From positions 33,282,074 to 33,346,073 of the forward strand of contig CM065299.1 in the NCBI GenBank assembly GCA_032871835.1: a stretch of DNA of 64,000 nucleotides, written 5' to 3'. Origin of the DNA: Dipteronia dyeriana (lineage: Eukaryota; Streptophyta; Magnoliopsida; Sapindales; Sapindaceae). Position numbers and translations under genes: made by a program. Shown here piece by piece: positions 1 through 10,896 of this stretch (its first letter is position 1; each line of letters starts with the position of its first letter). Below the pieces are notes generated by a model, which worked only from the letters and a program-made list of their open reading frames with translations, was not told the origin of the DNA and ran no database searches.

Positions 1-650
1 TAGACACCGAGTTGTATCGGTATGTGTAAAAATGTCTACAGTTGAGAGAGTGCAGCTTCGAGTTTTTAGTGGAATAACATCAGAGTTAGTAATCAAGGAA
101 TATTAATTAAAGAGTTTAATTAATGTTTCTGAGGGTTATTGGAGCTCAAAATATTGTAGGTCTATTAGGTCCCGTTGCTAGCCCGATCGATTTAGGTAAC
201 AAGGGTCACGGTTATTTAATTGGATTGTCCAATTAATTGTGTTACGAAAGTGATACGTATTTATTCGAGAATTAATTAAATAATGAGATTATTTGATTAA
301 TGAATAATGGTAATTAAATAAATTAAATTATAAGATTATATAATTATGTTATTAATCACTAAATGGAGAGTGTTTGTTTATATTTGTTTTTTTAATAAAA
401 TAAGTTATCATGATTATTTTATTTTATTAAATTAAATATTTAATTTTTAAATTTAAATAGTTTGAATACAAATCAAATTAAATAAACAAAATATAAACCA
501 GTATCTTTAAAGATATATGATATCTTAAAAGATTAGATTGATTGGTTTTAATTAGATATTAATTTTGAATTTGATATAGTTTAAATTCAAATTAGATGAT
601 ATCTTTTAATAAAAATAAAATAAAAATTTTGTCTTAAATAAAATGATATT
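1..650. other. AT-rich flank, no gene recognised
   Basis: This stretch is very AT-rich with many TTAATTAA-like runs and no long open frame. A slightly more GC-rich patch at about 160-215 is the only contrast. It may be a fragment of another LTR element, but I see neither termini nor coding motifs. Its last five bases (651-655, atgag) form the left target-site duplication of element A. Confidence 0.5.
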
Positions 651-655
651 ATGAG

Positions 656-2801
656 TGAATTTTCCTTTATCTTTATAATGTAAATATACCTAGGGGTGAA
701 TAAGTATATGCTCAAATTTTAGTCTTCTTTTTAAACAATGCAATTTTAATAATGCTAAAAGAAAATTACAAACAATGACACGCAAATCCACCAGTAGATA
801 AAACGAGTACAATCTCTCAAGTGCCATTCACCTATAAACTACCCTTCTATCCTACTCAGTGAACTTATTGCCACCTTGCTCACCTTTCCGGATCCTCCCG
901 ACCCTGGGCAAGACTTCCTTGTTCACCCTTCTGGGTTCTCACTACCCTAGGCAAGACTTCCATGTGTAGTTATCCGAGTCCTCCTGACTCTAACTAAGAC
1001 TTCCTTCCTCAACAATTCGAGGTCTCCTGCCTCTTGTCAAGACTTCCACTAGCTTATCTATCCGAGTCCTCCCGACTCTAGCTAAGACTTCCGATTGCTC
1101 AAATAAAATAATCACTCTAAGTTATAAGACTTCTTACCTTTCACAATGCATCTAAGTGATCATGAATGCAAAACAGAAATAAGCACGCAACATAGAAAAT
1201 GATGATCAACAAATTCTATGGACATGCAACTAGATAGCTAGATTATGCTTTCAAAGAATAATCACAAATGTATCTAGACAACCTAAGCATATTATCAACT
1301 AAGAACCAAATCAATGTAAAGAATATACCAATTGATATAGACCTAGTTCTTAGAAAATGAAATGAAATCTAGAAATAGTCAATCAAGCATTAAAAAAAAG
1401 ATTTCTAGAAGCAATTTCATACTTATCAAGTTTAGTACAAATCATTCAATTTATCACAAATCCAGTTAAACTTGAAAATCAAATGAATAAACCACAAAAT
1501 GATATCAAAATCATCCTAGTCATGCTTCTTAATCAAATAACATCATTCAACAAGAAGATCAAAGAAGAAAACTAAGAAGAAGATAATTTTACCAACAAGG
1601 ATGAAAATCATGAACTAAAGATCTGATCACTACGACAAATCTACACATCCTTTGGTTCTGGAAATGCTTAGGTTTGTAGATCCCTTCAGAACACTCAAAA
1701 TTAGTTTTTGAATCAAGTGATTTGGAGTAGAAATGAAGAAGTTATCATAAAAACAAAAATCAAAATGTTGAGAGAAAAATTCTGCACTTGTTCTTCAATT
1801 TTAATTTTCTCAACTTTTAATGAATGAGAGAGAAGGAGAGGTTTTAAAGAGATAACAACCAAATGACCAAAAACCCCATGCCTTAGTACCTCCCTGAGAT
1901 GGCTCATGGGCATCTCGGGGCAGCAAGGATTCCTGGCCGAGATGGCCACGTGCCATCTCGAGAAGGTGCCCAAGTGATGGCTTATGCCATCGCACTTCTT
2001 CCCTTACGTTTCTCTCGCGTTCTTCGACCGTTCTTTGGCCTTCAAACTCTGAATTAGAATTTGCTTAAAGATTACGAACCAAAAATCCCTCACAAACATT
2101 GACATTTAAGATACTCAACCCTAAAAAATTGGAATTTAACTTGATATACAAAGACGAACACAATGTATGCAACATGAGTTGAAAGTATAGTATCTTTTTA
2201 CTCTGAACTCGAAATCATATGTATGAGTAACTGAAATGACCATAACTCAATAAGGAACAATATAAGACCAAAATCAAGTTCAATGTCCATGTTATACAAA
2301 CATATACATAAACAAACACATATCACACAAGAATGAAAACTACATAGAGATAGTCTTCAATCATGCATTTTCCAAAACATGTTATTTTCATACCAATGAG
2401 CATTCAACTTCAAGTGTGTGAATGTGTTATACAATTGATGCACTATGATGTAGAGACACAAATGTATGATATGTGTGTGTGTGCATTTAATGGTTCTCAA
2501 CTATTCAGGGACACATATGTATGAGTTTTGTGTGTGTGCGCATTTAATGGTGCACAACTATGTAGGGACACATATGTATGAGTTGTGTGTGTGTGCACTT
2601 ATGCCTTGCAAGAGGAAGAAGAATCTCGATACCTTATCATCCAAGAATAGTACCAATCCTCTTGAATATGAACTTTGCATTATGAGTAGCTGTTTATCTT
2701 CCTTGAAGCTCTTATCATCATGAACCACTTAAGCAACTAAGAATTACAATGAAATGAAGTTTTGTTATGGAATCAAGCCAACAAAAATCTAAAACCCAAC
2801 A
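656..2801 (-). repeat. 3' LTR of element A
   Basis: This LTR is 2146 bp long; on the minus strand it begins TGTTGGG next to the polypurine tract and ends GGAAAATTCA. It matches 8623-10779 along its length. Near 780 it lacks roughly 75 bases present in the partner at about 8747-8820 (the segment containing tttacgtggtaaacc). Open frames inside it, for example at 1713-1995, are not conserved in the partner LTR and are not genes. Confidence 0.92.
890..1092 (-). repeat. Five-unit hairpin array in 3' LTR of A
   Basis: Five units spaced about 41-46 bp each hold a short inverted repeat followed by a conserved aagacttcc. The stem-loops read GGATC-CTCCC-GACCC, GGGTT-CTCAC-TACCC, GAGTC-CTCCT-GACTC, GAGGT-CTCCT-GCCTC and GAGTC-CTCCC-GACTC. 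Stem bases differ between units but mostly still pair. The array lies about 230-440 bp from the LTR end that adjoins the primer site in the 5' LTR, so it would lie near the start of the element RNA. Confidence 0.75.
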
Positions 2802-2814
2802 ATCTCCCCCTTTA
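2802..2814 (-). other. Polypurine tract of A
   Basis: On the minus strand this reads AAAGGGGGAGAT, directly abutting the TG of the 3' LTR. It is the expected start site for plus-strand DNA synthesis during reverse transcription. Confidence 0.88.
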
Positions 2815-4291
2815 GCTATTCCATGAAAAAACCTCTACCTCACCATACAATGACCACTCATAATCAAAGTTGATTGCATTCTCACATCCTCACATTACAA
2901 AGAGATATTCCTAGACTAAAATGTCTTCAAGAGTCTTCAAGAATATCTTCACACATTCAAAGCACCTGTGAGATAAGAACAACCAGAAGAAATCTTCTAC
3001 AAAGAAGATAAGTGAGATAAACAAACAATATACAAAACAAAACAAAAAATCCCATTCCCTTATCTCTTCTTATCTCATGCAAATAAGAATTTTTTCTCCC
3101 CGTTAAAACAAGATTTCTCCCTCTTAATGAATTGTCTCCCCTTTTTATCTAAAGTAAGTAACATGGTGAGGAAAATACTTTCTCCCCTTTTTTGGCAAGG
3201 AATAGACAAAAACATATTACACGAACTAGAGAGAGGGGTAAAAATCAAGTGAAAATACCAACAAGGTTATGGGATGCATAATAAAATCATGAGATACTGA
3301 GCAAAACAAGTTGTTTAGAGAACTAAGTTAAACAAACTAAGCTCCCTCTTAACATATGCTCCAGATATTAATAAGCAAGTAAACTTGTTCACAAGGGAAT
3401 CACACAATCACTCATTTCAAGCAATAAAAGAAAGTAAACCATTATTTTTCAAAAATTAATAAGAGAATCATAGATTTTCATTACTCTCTCAAAAATAATC
3501 TCTCATTGCTAATGAATCAAGCACATTAAGCAAAAACGTGTGTGTGTGTGAAAATGCTTCTAGCATATATAAAAGGAGTAATTGTGAAATCAACATGCAA
3601 ACCATTTTAACACCTATTCATCTAAAGCTTTTCTAATTAAGGTCAAACCGATTATCATCTGAAAATTTGATTTAAAGAGAATAGATTTCAACAAATGAGT
3701 GTTGTGTGTGCATGTGGTTCGTTTTCCCATTTCTGTTTTTCAACCCGAGCATTCACAATATTTTTCAACTATACTCCAATTTTTAAGCCTTCCTCTATTT
3801 CATTTTAGGCTTTGAATCAAATATTTTTCTTTTGACGATTCCATATCCACACTTCTTTGATTTTTTTTAACCAACAAAAATAAAATTCACTTCAGGATGG
3901 CTTTCACTCATCACAATGGTGTAGCCCTTTCCTGCATTGGGTGGCTTCACAACCAAGGTGTGTAGCCCTTTCCATGAAGGTACTCATTGAGTTCTATGTA
4001 ATGCTGAAGCAAAATGATACTAACCATTGGTCATTTTAAAAGTACTAGTCAAAAGACTTCAAGATGTATACATAATAGGCATATAGTCAAACTCAACTAC
4101 TCAAACTTAAACATATAAGAGAAGCATTTGTGAACTTTTAAAAACAAGATTTACAAATACTTAAGTGCATGATCTAGAAGCAATAAAAGCTATTTTATCA
4201 AGATCATTACTTCTCACATGAGTAGCTCTCAAAGAAATAGATATACAATATAGTTTTTAATTATCAAGCCACTCACCACCACACAAAAGCA
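2815..4291 (-). other. Non-coding 3' internal region of A with polypurine-like repeats
   Basis: About 1.5 kb between the RNase H end and the polypurine tract has no supported ORF. On the minus strand there are several extra purine tracts resembling the real one, near 3095-3102, 3113-3137 and 3179-3193 (plus-strand ctcccc/tctcccctttt). Sireviruses are known for a long region here that may hold an envelope-like ORF or repeated polypurine tracts; only the tracts are seen in this copy. Confidence 0.6.
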
Positions 4292-4770
4292 TCAATCAAC
4301 ACAAATCATGCCAATAGATCTTCTAAGAGATTTAAATCTCTTTTTATCCAAGGGCTTTGTGAACAAATCCGCAAGTTGATTTATAGTAGACATATGATCA
4401 AGAGTTACTATTGAATGTTCAACAAGTTCTCTAATGAAATGATGCCTAATGTCTATATGCTTTGTGCGTGAGTGTTGAACCGGATTTTTAGAGATGTTAA
4501 TGGCACTCATATTATCACAATAGAGAGTCATTTACCTTGTCCAATATCATAATCCTTGAGTATTTGCTTTATCCATAGAAGTTGTGTGCAAGCACTTCCG
4601 GCCGTAATATACTCTGCTTCAGATGAAGAAAGAGTGACAGAACTTTGCTTCTTGCTTTGCCAAGCAATCAAATTATTCCCCAAGTAAAAGCAACCACCCG
4701 ATATGCCCTTACGATCATCAATGTTTCCTACCCAACCGTATCACAATAGCCAACAAGAATATCATTAGTA
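4292..4770 (-). pseudogene. RNase H remnant, element A
   Basis: This is the C-terminal Pol domain that removes the RNA template. The end of the domain is clear: a YCDNMSAI motif, then [16 protein letters not shown] and [13 protein letters not shown], all typical of copia RNase H. The upstream half (about 4540-4770) is in other frames and separated by stops; a frameshift divides it from the reverse transcriptase at 4771. It directly follows reverse transcriptase in minus-strand order and ends about 1.5 kb before the 3' LTR. Not functional. Confidence 0.82.
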
Positions 4771-5820
4771 TCAAAGGAATAGAAAAAACAAACCAAGAAT
4801 ATGTGTTCCTTTTATATATCTAATGATTCTTTTAACGGCTTTCAAGTGAGATTCTTTTGGATTAGCTTGAAACCTAGCACACAACCCAACACTAAAACAA
4901 ATATATGACCTACTAGCTGTTAGGTAGAGAAGACTACCTATCATACTCCTATAGAGACTTTGATCTATATTTTTTCCGTCTTCATCTTTGTTAAGTTTAA
5001 AGGTAGTGATCATAGGTGTTTCAAATTCTTTTCCACTTTCAAGGCCAAAATTCTTAAAAAGATTTCTAGCATATTTAGATTGAGACAACATGATACCATT
5101 GCTAGATTGTTTCACTTGCATGCCAAGAAAGTAATTGAGTTCACCTACCATACTTATTTCAAATTCTCTTGACATAACATTCACAAAATCATCAACCTTG
5201 GTTTTACATGTAGACCCAAAAAAAATGTCATCAACATATATTTGTGCAACAAAAATTTCATTATCATAATGCTTGACAAACAAAGTTCTATCAATACCAC
5301 CTCTCGTATATTGGTTGTCAATAAGATATTGAGTCAACCTATCATACCAGGCTCTAGGGGCTTGCTTAAGGCCATAAAGAGCCTTTTTTAATTTAAACAC
5401 ATGATTAGGAGAGTGTAGATCTACAAAACCCTTAGGTTGCTTAACATACACTTTTTCTTGAAGATACCCATTAAGAAAAACACTTTCGACATCCATTTGA
5501 AACAATTTGAATTTTTTAAGACATGCAATGGATAACAAAAGTCTAATGGACTCAAGATGTGCAATGGGTGTAAAAGTCTCATCAAAGCCTACACCCTCAA
5601 CTCGAGTGTATCATTGAGCCACTAGTCTTGCTTTATTTCTCACTATTTTGCCACATTCATCGGTCTTATTCCTAAACACCCATTTTGTACCAATCACATT
5701 GATATCTTTAGGTCTAGGAACTAAGGACCACACTTCATTCCTCTTAAATTGATTTAGTTCTTCTTGCATAGCACCAACCCAATATTCATCAACAATTGCT
5801 TCATTAATATTTTTGGGTTC
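4771..5820 (-). pseudogene. Reverse transcriptase remnant, element A
   Basis: This is the copia reverse transcriptase (RVT_2 type). The first part (about 5614-5820) contains the WSLVPRP and KWVFRNK motifs. A TGA at 5611-5613 interrupts the KARLVAQ-YTRVEG motif. The rest is open for about 280 codons: QMDVESVFLNGYLQE, LKKALYGLKQAPRAWYDRL, the catalytic box IYVDDIFFGST, then FLGMQVKQ and MIGSLLYLTASR. The YVDD aspartates are intact, so the enzyme core was lost recently relative to other domains; one nonsense codon and a 3' frameshift disable it. Copia order (integrase before RT) is seen here. Confidence 0.9.
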
Positions 5821-5910
5821 AATTTGAGAAGTGTAGTAAGCATACGAAATTTGGATAGCTAGTTGTCTTCTAGTCCTAACCCCTTTATTTAAATCACCTA
5901 CGATGTCTTC

Positions 5911-6432
5911 TTAATGATGCATGTTTCTAAGTCTAGGAATATAATTTTCAACATCTTGTTGGTTATCATTCAAACCATTTTCTAACTCTTGACTTTCATC
6001 TCTAGCAATACTATCAATATCATCATTATGACTAGACCCACTTTCATCATAACCAGTCACATCAATAGGTGCTTTAGTGTCATTCAACAAATGTTTTTTA
6101 GGTTCATTGACACCATTATCATCACACAAATCAAGCAAGCTAAGATCATCTATTTTCACATTAATAGATTCCATAATAGTCTTGGTTTTCAAATTGAACA
6201 CCCTTTATGCATGACTATTATTAGCATACCCATGAAAGAGACCAATATCACTTTTAGCATCAAACTTTTCTAAGTGATCTCCATCATTTAAAATAAAACA
6301 CTTACTCCCAAAAGTTTGGAAGTAACTCACATTGGGCTTCCTGCCCTTCCAAAGCTCATAGGAGGTTCGTTTTGTGTCGGGCCTTCTAAAAACTCTATTT
6401 GTGACATAGCATGAGGTATTGACCGCTTCGGC
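5911..6432 (-). pseudogene. Integrase C-terminal part and acidic linker, element A
   Basis: This continues the integrase frame region. Motifs FRRPDTKRTSYELW and KPNVSYFQTFGSKCF, then LFHGYANNSHA, are the copia integrase C-terminal signature (normally FLGYS...AYRVFN). A stop replaces the tyrosine before RVFN near 6203. The following 96 codons (5911-6201) form an acidic, Asp/Asn/Ser-rich linker that in this lineage joins integrase to reverse transcriptase. No independent function is expected. Confidence 0.78.
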
Positions 6433-7176
6433 TCAAAGATTTCTAGGAACTTTCTTGCTATTGAGCATGACCCTAGCCATCTCTTGCAAGACACAATTCT
6501 TCCTCTTAACAATACCATTTTGTTGAGGAGTTCTAGGAGCCAAGAACTCATGTGAAATCCCACGATCATCACAAAAATTACTAAATCTAGCATTTTCAAA
6601 TTCACTCTCATGATCACTCCTATTGCGACATATTTTATTGATACAAAAACCTTTTTCATTTTGAACTTGATTACAAAACTTCTTAAAGTAACCAAAATTT
6701 TTGGTCTTGTCTCTAAGAAAATACACCCAAGCAAACCGAGAAAAATCATCAAAACATACAAAAATGTATTTCTTACCATTTATGCTTTCGGTTTGGATTG
6801 GTCCCATTAGGTCCATATGCACAAGTTCTAAGGGCTTCTTGGTAGCAAAATTAGTGTTTTTTTTATGAGATACTTTGGTTTGTTTACCTAGTTGACATGG
6901 TTCACAAACACCATTAAGCTTTTTAGCAAGACTAGGAAGACCTCTAACAATGTTATATTTCTCAAGCTTCTTTAAATCTTTATAATTCATGTGGCCCAAT
7001 CTTTCATTCCATAAATCAAGCTTGTTACACTCATGTGCCATATTACAAGTTAGAGGATCAATCTCTAAACAACAGCAATTGTCCGATGACCTTTTGACTT
7101 TCAAAACAATCTTGCCCTTTTTATCAATTATTGTGCACACATCCTTGTTAAAGCTAACTTCTTTAAAATTTAACAC
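6433..7176 (-). pseudogene. Integrase core remnant, element A
   Basis: Integrase joins element DNA to the host chromosome. The zinc-binding start reads LWNERLGH...CEPCQLGKQ: the first histidine of the HHCC motif, usually WH, is replaced by Asn. The rve core follows with VHMDLMGPIQ (first Asp) and RSDHESEFEN (second Asp). The third catalytic residue, normally the Glu in a GVVERKN-like motif, is Lys here (GIVKRKN). A 248-codon frame is open, yet two key positions are changed, so this integrase should be inactive. It lies between the protease and the integrase C-terminus in the expected order. Confidence 0.9.
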
Positions 7177-7334
7177 AAGTGAGTGATGCTTATTAGATTA
7201 GCATTTAGGGCAACTACATACAAGGTGTCATGAAGTTTAGGCAATCCGGGGATACAAATTGTTCCCTTGCCTAGCACTTGCTTTTTCGTGCCATCACCAG
7301 ATCTAACCCATCCACCATCTGTCATATCAAGATT

Positions 7335-7715
7335 CTAAAAGAATTCCTTGTTACTGGTCATATTCCTATAACAACAGTTATCTAGGTACCAACAATAGGA
7401 TGAATTAGCTCTTAAAACATATTGTGCAACCAAACATTGTGTTGTTTTTTTCTTAACCCAAACTTTCTTGACAAGTTTCTCTTTCCTACTTTTATTAACA
7501 TGCTTTGACTTGTTTTTAGGCATATTGACTCCATTAGTCAAATTTTCAAACAAATCAAACAAAGCATCATCAACTTTCTTATGCATAGTAGAACAAGACA
7601 AAACACAAGATTTAATAAACAAATCATCAACACATTTATTCTCAACATGCTTTTCCAAGGTCTTCTTAGGTCTAATTCTAGATCCATACATGGATGATTG
7701 CCTAGGATTATTCAA
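7335..7715 (-). pseudogene. Gag end and aspartic protease remnant, element A
   Basis: The frame covers the basic linker after the Gag zinc knuckle (KSRKEKLVKKVWVKKK) and runs into the copia protease active site. The family motif is WYLDSGCSRHMT; this copy reads WYLDNCCYRNMT. The Asp is kept but the Ser-Gly that complete the DSG triad are lost, so protease activity is not expected. The frame stops shortly afterwards at 7335, and about 160 bases separate it from the integrase frame. Confidence 0.83.
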
Positions 7716-8529
7716 GACATATCATGCAAATCATTGGCAATTCTACATTTACGAATGTATTTAAAACATCTAGGTCTTATATGTCCTACCATGTTGCAAT
7801 AATGACAAATAGGTATGAATTTGAGAAGTTTACCATTTGTTTGAGCATTCAACACATTTTGCCTTCTCACATTTTTACCTCTTTGACGCGCAACACTAGA
7901 TGTCTTGTCTTTTGCATTTGATAATGACGTAGCTTGTCTTTGGCATCATTGAGTCTGTTCCTTGACCTTCATTGTTGATGTTGAGGCACCTCTGGTAGCA
8001 TTCATGGCTTTACCGTTAGAGAGTGTACCTACATTTAAATTGCCATAAGCTTTGACAAAAGTATATTTGTTAGATGAAGCAGTTGATTTTTCATTAACAT
8101 AGCCTAAACCTCTTTTGTCGCTTGAAGGTTTTCCAACCGTAATGAGAGCTTTGACTTTGTTAGAGCTAGATAACATCTTGTTAATCATCTCTTTAGCCTC
8201 ATTAAGTTTGTCATTAAGCACTTTCTCTTGATTCTCATGCTCATTAAGTTTCAATTCTCCTAGCATGATCAAGAGATTCATCTTTGATTAATTTCATGCT
8301 TCAAAATGCTTAATCTATCATTGCTATCAATCAAGTTTTTCTCAAGATTAAGAATTTTGTCATTAAGATCATTAAAACATTTTGAGCTACAGTCATGATT
8401 TTCTTACTTGTGAGTAAAAGACTTAATGATCTTAGAGATCCCTTCATTTTCTTGAATAAGATCTTTGATCTTTTGATCATCTAAGTCAATAGACTCACCT
8501 TCAACAAGAGAAGCCACAAAAGAATACAT
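7716..8529 (-). pseudogene. Gag C-terminal remnant, element A (N-terminus missing)
   Basis: Gag forms the virus-like particle. A 41-codon frame begins with ATG at 8527-8529 (MYSFVASLVEG) and ends at 8404. It is followed by a coiled-coil-like segment (7946-8281; NDKLNEAKEMINKML, then the Sirevirus-like GLGYVNE). The zinc knuckle at about 7765-7830 (CHYCNMVGHIRPRCF) has the C-x2-C-x4-H-x4-C spacing. The N-terminal Gag domain expected of the family (present in the array copies near 50000 and 55400) is absent: only about 80 bases separate the primer site from this fragment. A deletion after the leader is the simplest explanation. Several stops divide the pieces. Confidence 0.75.
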
Positions 8530-8610
8530 TTCTTTAATCACGATTAAATAAGCAAAAGAAGATATCAAACACTACAAAGAAGATATATCTAAGTGCGTCT
8601 AAACACCTGT

Positions 8611-8622
8611 TCTGATACCAAT
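8611..8622 (-). other. Primer binding site of A (initiator-Met tRNA)
   Basis: On the minus strand this reads AATTGGTATCAGA, directly after the CA end of the 5' LTR. It matches the first ten bases of the usual tRNA-iMet site TGGTATCAGAGC; the next bases (AC) differ. Confidence 0.9.
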
Positions 8623-10779
8623 TGAATTTTCCTTTATCTTTATAGTGTAAATATACCTAGGGGTGAATAGGTATATGCTCAAATTTTAGTCTTCTTTTTA
8701 AACAGTGCAATTTTAATGATGCTAAAAGAAAATTGCAAACAATGACACAAGATATTTACGTGGTAAACCTCCGAAGAAGAACATCCATGGGTTAGCAACC
8801 ACCGGTAAAAGCGAATCCACTAGTAGATAAAACGAGTACAATCTCTCAAGTGACCCTTTCACCTAGAAACTACCATTTTATTCTACTCAATGAACTTATT
8901 GCCACCTTGCTCACCCATCAGGATCCTCCCGACCCTTGGCAAGACTTCCTTGCTTACTCTTCTGGATCCTCACGACCATAGGCAAGACTTCCTTACTTAG
9001 TTATCCGAGTCCTCCCGACTCTAACTAAGACTTCCTTGCTCAACAATCCACGGTCTCCTACCTCTTGTCGAGACTTCCACTTGCTTAGCAATTCGAGTCC
9101 TCCATACTCTAGCTAAGACTTCCAATTGCTCAAATCAAAGAATCACTGAAAGATATGAGACTTCCTACCTCTTCACAAGGCATCTAAGTGGTCATGAATG
9201 CAAAATGCAAACAAGCACGCAACATAGAAAATGATGATCAACAAATTCTATGGACATGCAACTAGATAGCTAGATTATGCTTTCAATGAACAATCACAAA
9301 TGCATCTAGACAACCTAAGCAAGTTATCAACTAAGAAACAAATCAATGAAATGAATATACCAATTGATATAGACCCAGTTCTTAGAAAATTTTATACTTA
9401 TCAAGTTTAGCACAAATCATTCAGTTTATCACAAATCTAGCTAAACTTGAAAATCAAATGAACAAATCACAAAATGATATCAAAATCATCCTAGTCATGG
9501 TTCTTGATCAAGTAGCATCATTCAACACGAAGATCAAAGAAGAAAACTAAGAAGAAGATGATTTTACCAACAATGATGAAAATCACGAACTAAAGATCTG
9601 ATCACTATGACAAATCTAAACATCCTTTCATTATTGAAATGCTTGGGGTTTGTATATCTTCAAGACACTCGAAATCGATTTTTTAATCAAGTAATTCAGA
9701 GTAGAAATGAAGAAGTTATCACAAAAACAAAAAAAAAATGTTGAGAGAAAAATTATGCACTTGCTCATCAATTTCAATTTTCTCAACTTTTAATGAATGA
9801 GATGGAAGGAGAGGTTTTAAAGAGATAACAACCAAATGACCAAAAAACCCCCATGCCTTAGTACCTCCCCGAGATGGCGTGTGGGCATCTCGGGGCAGCA
9901 AGGCTTCCTAGCCGAGTTGGCCACGCGCCATCTCGGGAACGGTGCCCAAGTGATAGCTTATGCCATCGCACCTCTCCCCTTGCGCTTCTCTCTCGTTCTT
10001 CGACTGTTCTTTGGCCTTTGAACTTCAAATTTGAATCTGTTTGAAGATTACGAACCAGGAATCCATCACAAATATTGACATATAAGATACTCAACCCTGA
10101 AAATAAGAATTCAGCTAGATATATGAAGACGAAGACAATATATGCAACATGAGTTGAAAGTGTAGTATCTTTTGACTCGGAACTCAAAATCATATGTATG
10201 AGTAACTGAAATGACCGGAACTCAACATGGAAGAATATAAGACCAAAATCAAGTTCAATTTCCATGTTATACAAACATATACACAAACACACACGTATCA
10301 CACAAGAATGCAAACTACATAGAGATAGTCTTCAATCATGCATTTTCCAAAACACATTATTTTCATATCAATGCATGAGAATTCAACTTCAAGTGTGTGA
10401 ATGTATTATACAATTGATGCACTATGATGCAGGGACACAAATGTATGATATACGTGTGTATGCACACTTAATGGTGCATAACTATGTAGGGACACATATG
10501 TATGAGTTGTGTGTGTGAGTATTTAATGGTGCACAATTATGCAGGGACACATATGTATGAGTTGTATGTGTGTGCACTTATGCATTGCAAAAGGAAGAAG
10601 AATCTAGATAACTTAGCATCCAAGATTAGTATCAATCCTCTTGAAAACAAACTTTGCATCATGAGTAGCTGCTTATCTTCAATGAAGCTCTTATCATCAC
10701 GAACCACTTTGCAACTAAGAATTACACAGAAATGAAGTTTTGTTATGGAATCAAGCCAATACAAATCTAAAACCTAACA
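8623..10779 (-). repeat. 5' LTR of element A
   Basis: This LTR is 2157 bp and pairs with 656-2801. It runs from TGTTAGG at 10779 (minus strand) to GGAAAATTCA at 8623. As the 5' LTR it should contain the promoter for the minus-strand transcript, but I do not assign a TATA box. A short, imperfectly repeated stretch (about 10430-10580: gggacacatatgtatgagttgtgtgtgtg) occurs also in the 3' LTR at 2505-2595. Confidence 0.92.
8921..9123 (-). repeat. Five-unit hairpin array in 5' LTR of A
   Basis: This is the counterpart of 890-1092 with the same phasing. Units read GGATC-CTCCC-GACCC, GGATC-CTCAC-GACCA, GAGTC-CTCCC-GACTC, ACGGT-CTCCT-ACCTC and GAGTC-CTCCA-TACTC, each followed by aagacttcc or gagacttcc. 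The fourth and fifth units have partly lost pairing here. Confidence 0.72.
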
Positions 10780-10784
10780 ATAAG

Positions 10785-10865
10785 GTTTTTATAAGAGGAA
10801 CTATATTTATTCTTTGAAAACTGACAATATGATATCAATTAAACTAAAAAGATTTACAAAATATA

Positions 10866-10896
<31 letters not shown>

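Larger units (their letters stand above)
656..10779 (-). mobile_element. Element A: full-length defective Sirevirus-like Ty1/copia retrotransposon
   Basis: The element runs on the minus strand: 5' LTR 8623-10779, tRNA-Met primer site 8611-8622, internal region, polypurine tract 2802-2814, 3' LTR 656-2801. Both LTRs have TG...CA ends. The flanks atgag (651-655) and ataag (10780-10784) match at four of five bases, so they look like an aged 5-bp target-site duplication. The order gag, protease, integrase, reverse transcriptase, RNase H identifies Ty1/copia. The Gag zinc-knuckle context (CHYC...GHIRPRC), long LTRs and non-coding 3' internal region with repeated polypurine-like tracts point to the Sirevirus (Maximus/SIRE) lineage. 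Every domain has disabling changes and the N-terminal part of gag is missing, so the copy is non-functional. Confidence 0.9.

Noticed and set aside
2466..2723. Frame with repeated VCAHLMVHNYVGTHMYE units, also at 10264-10735
   Set aside because: It is a tandemly repeated stretch inside the LTRs of A; the frame differs between the two LTRs and has no known domain.
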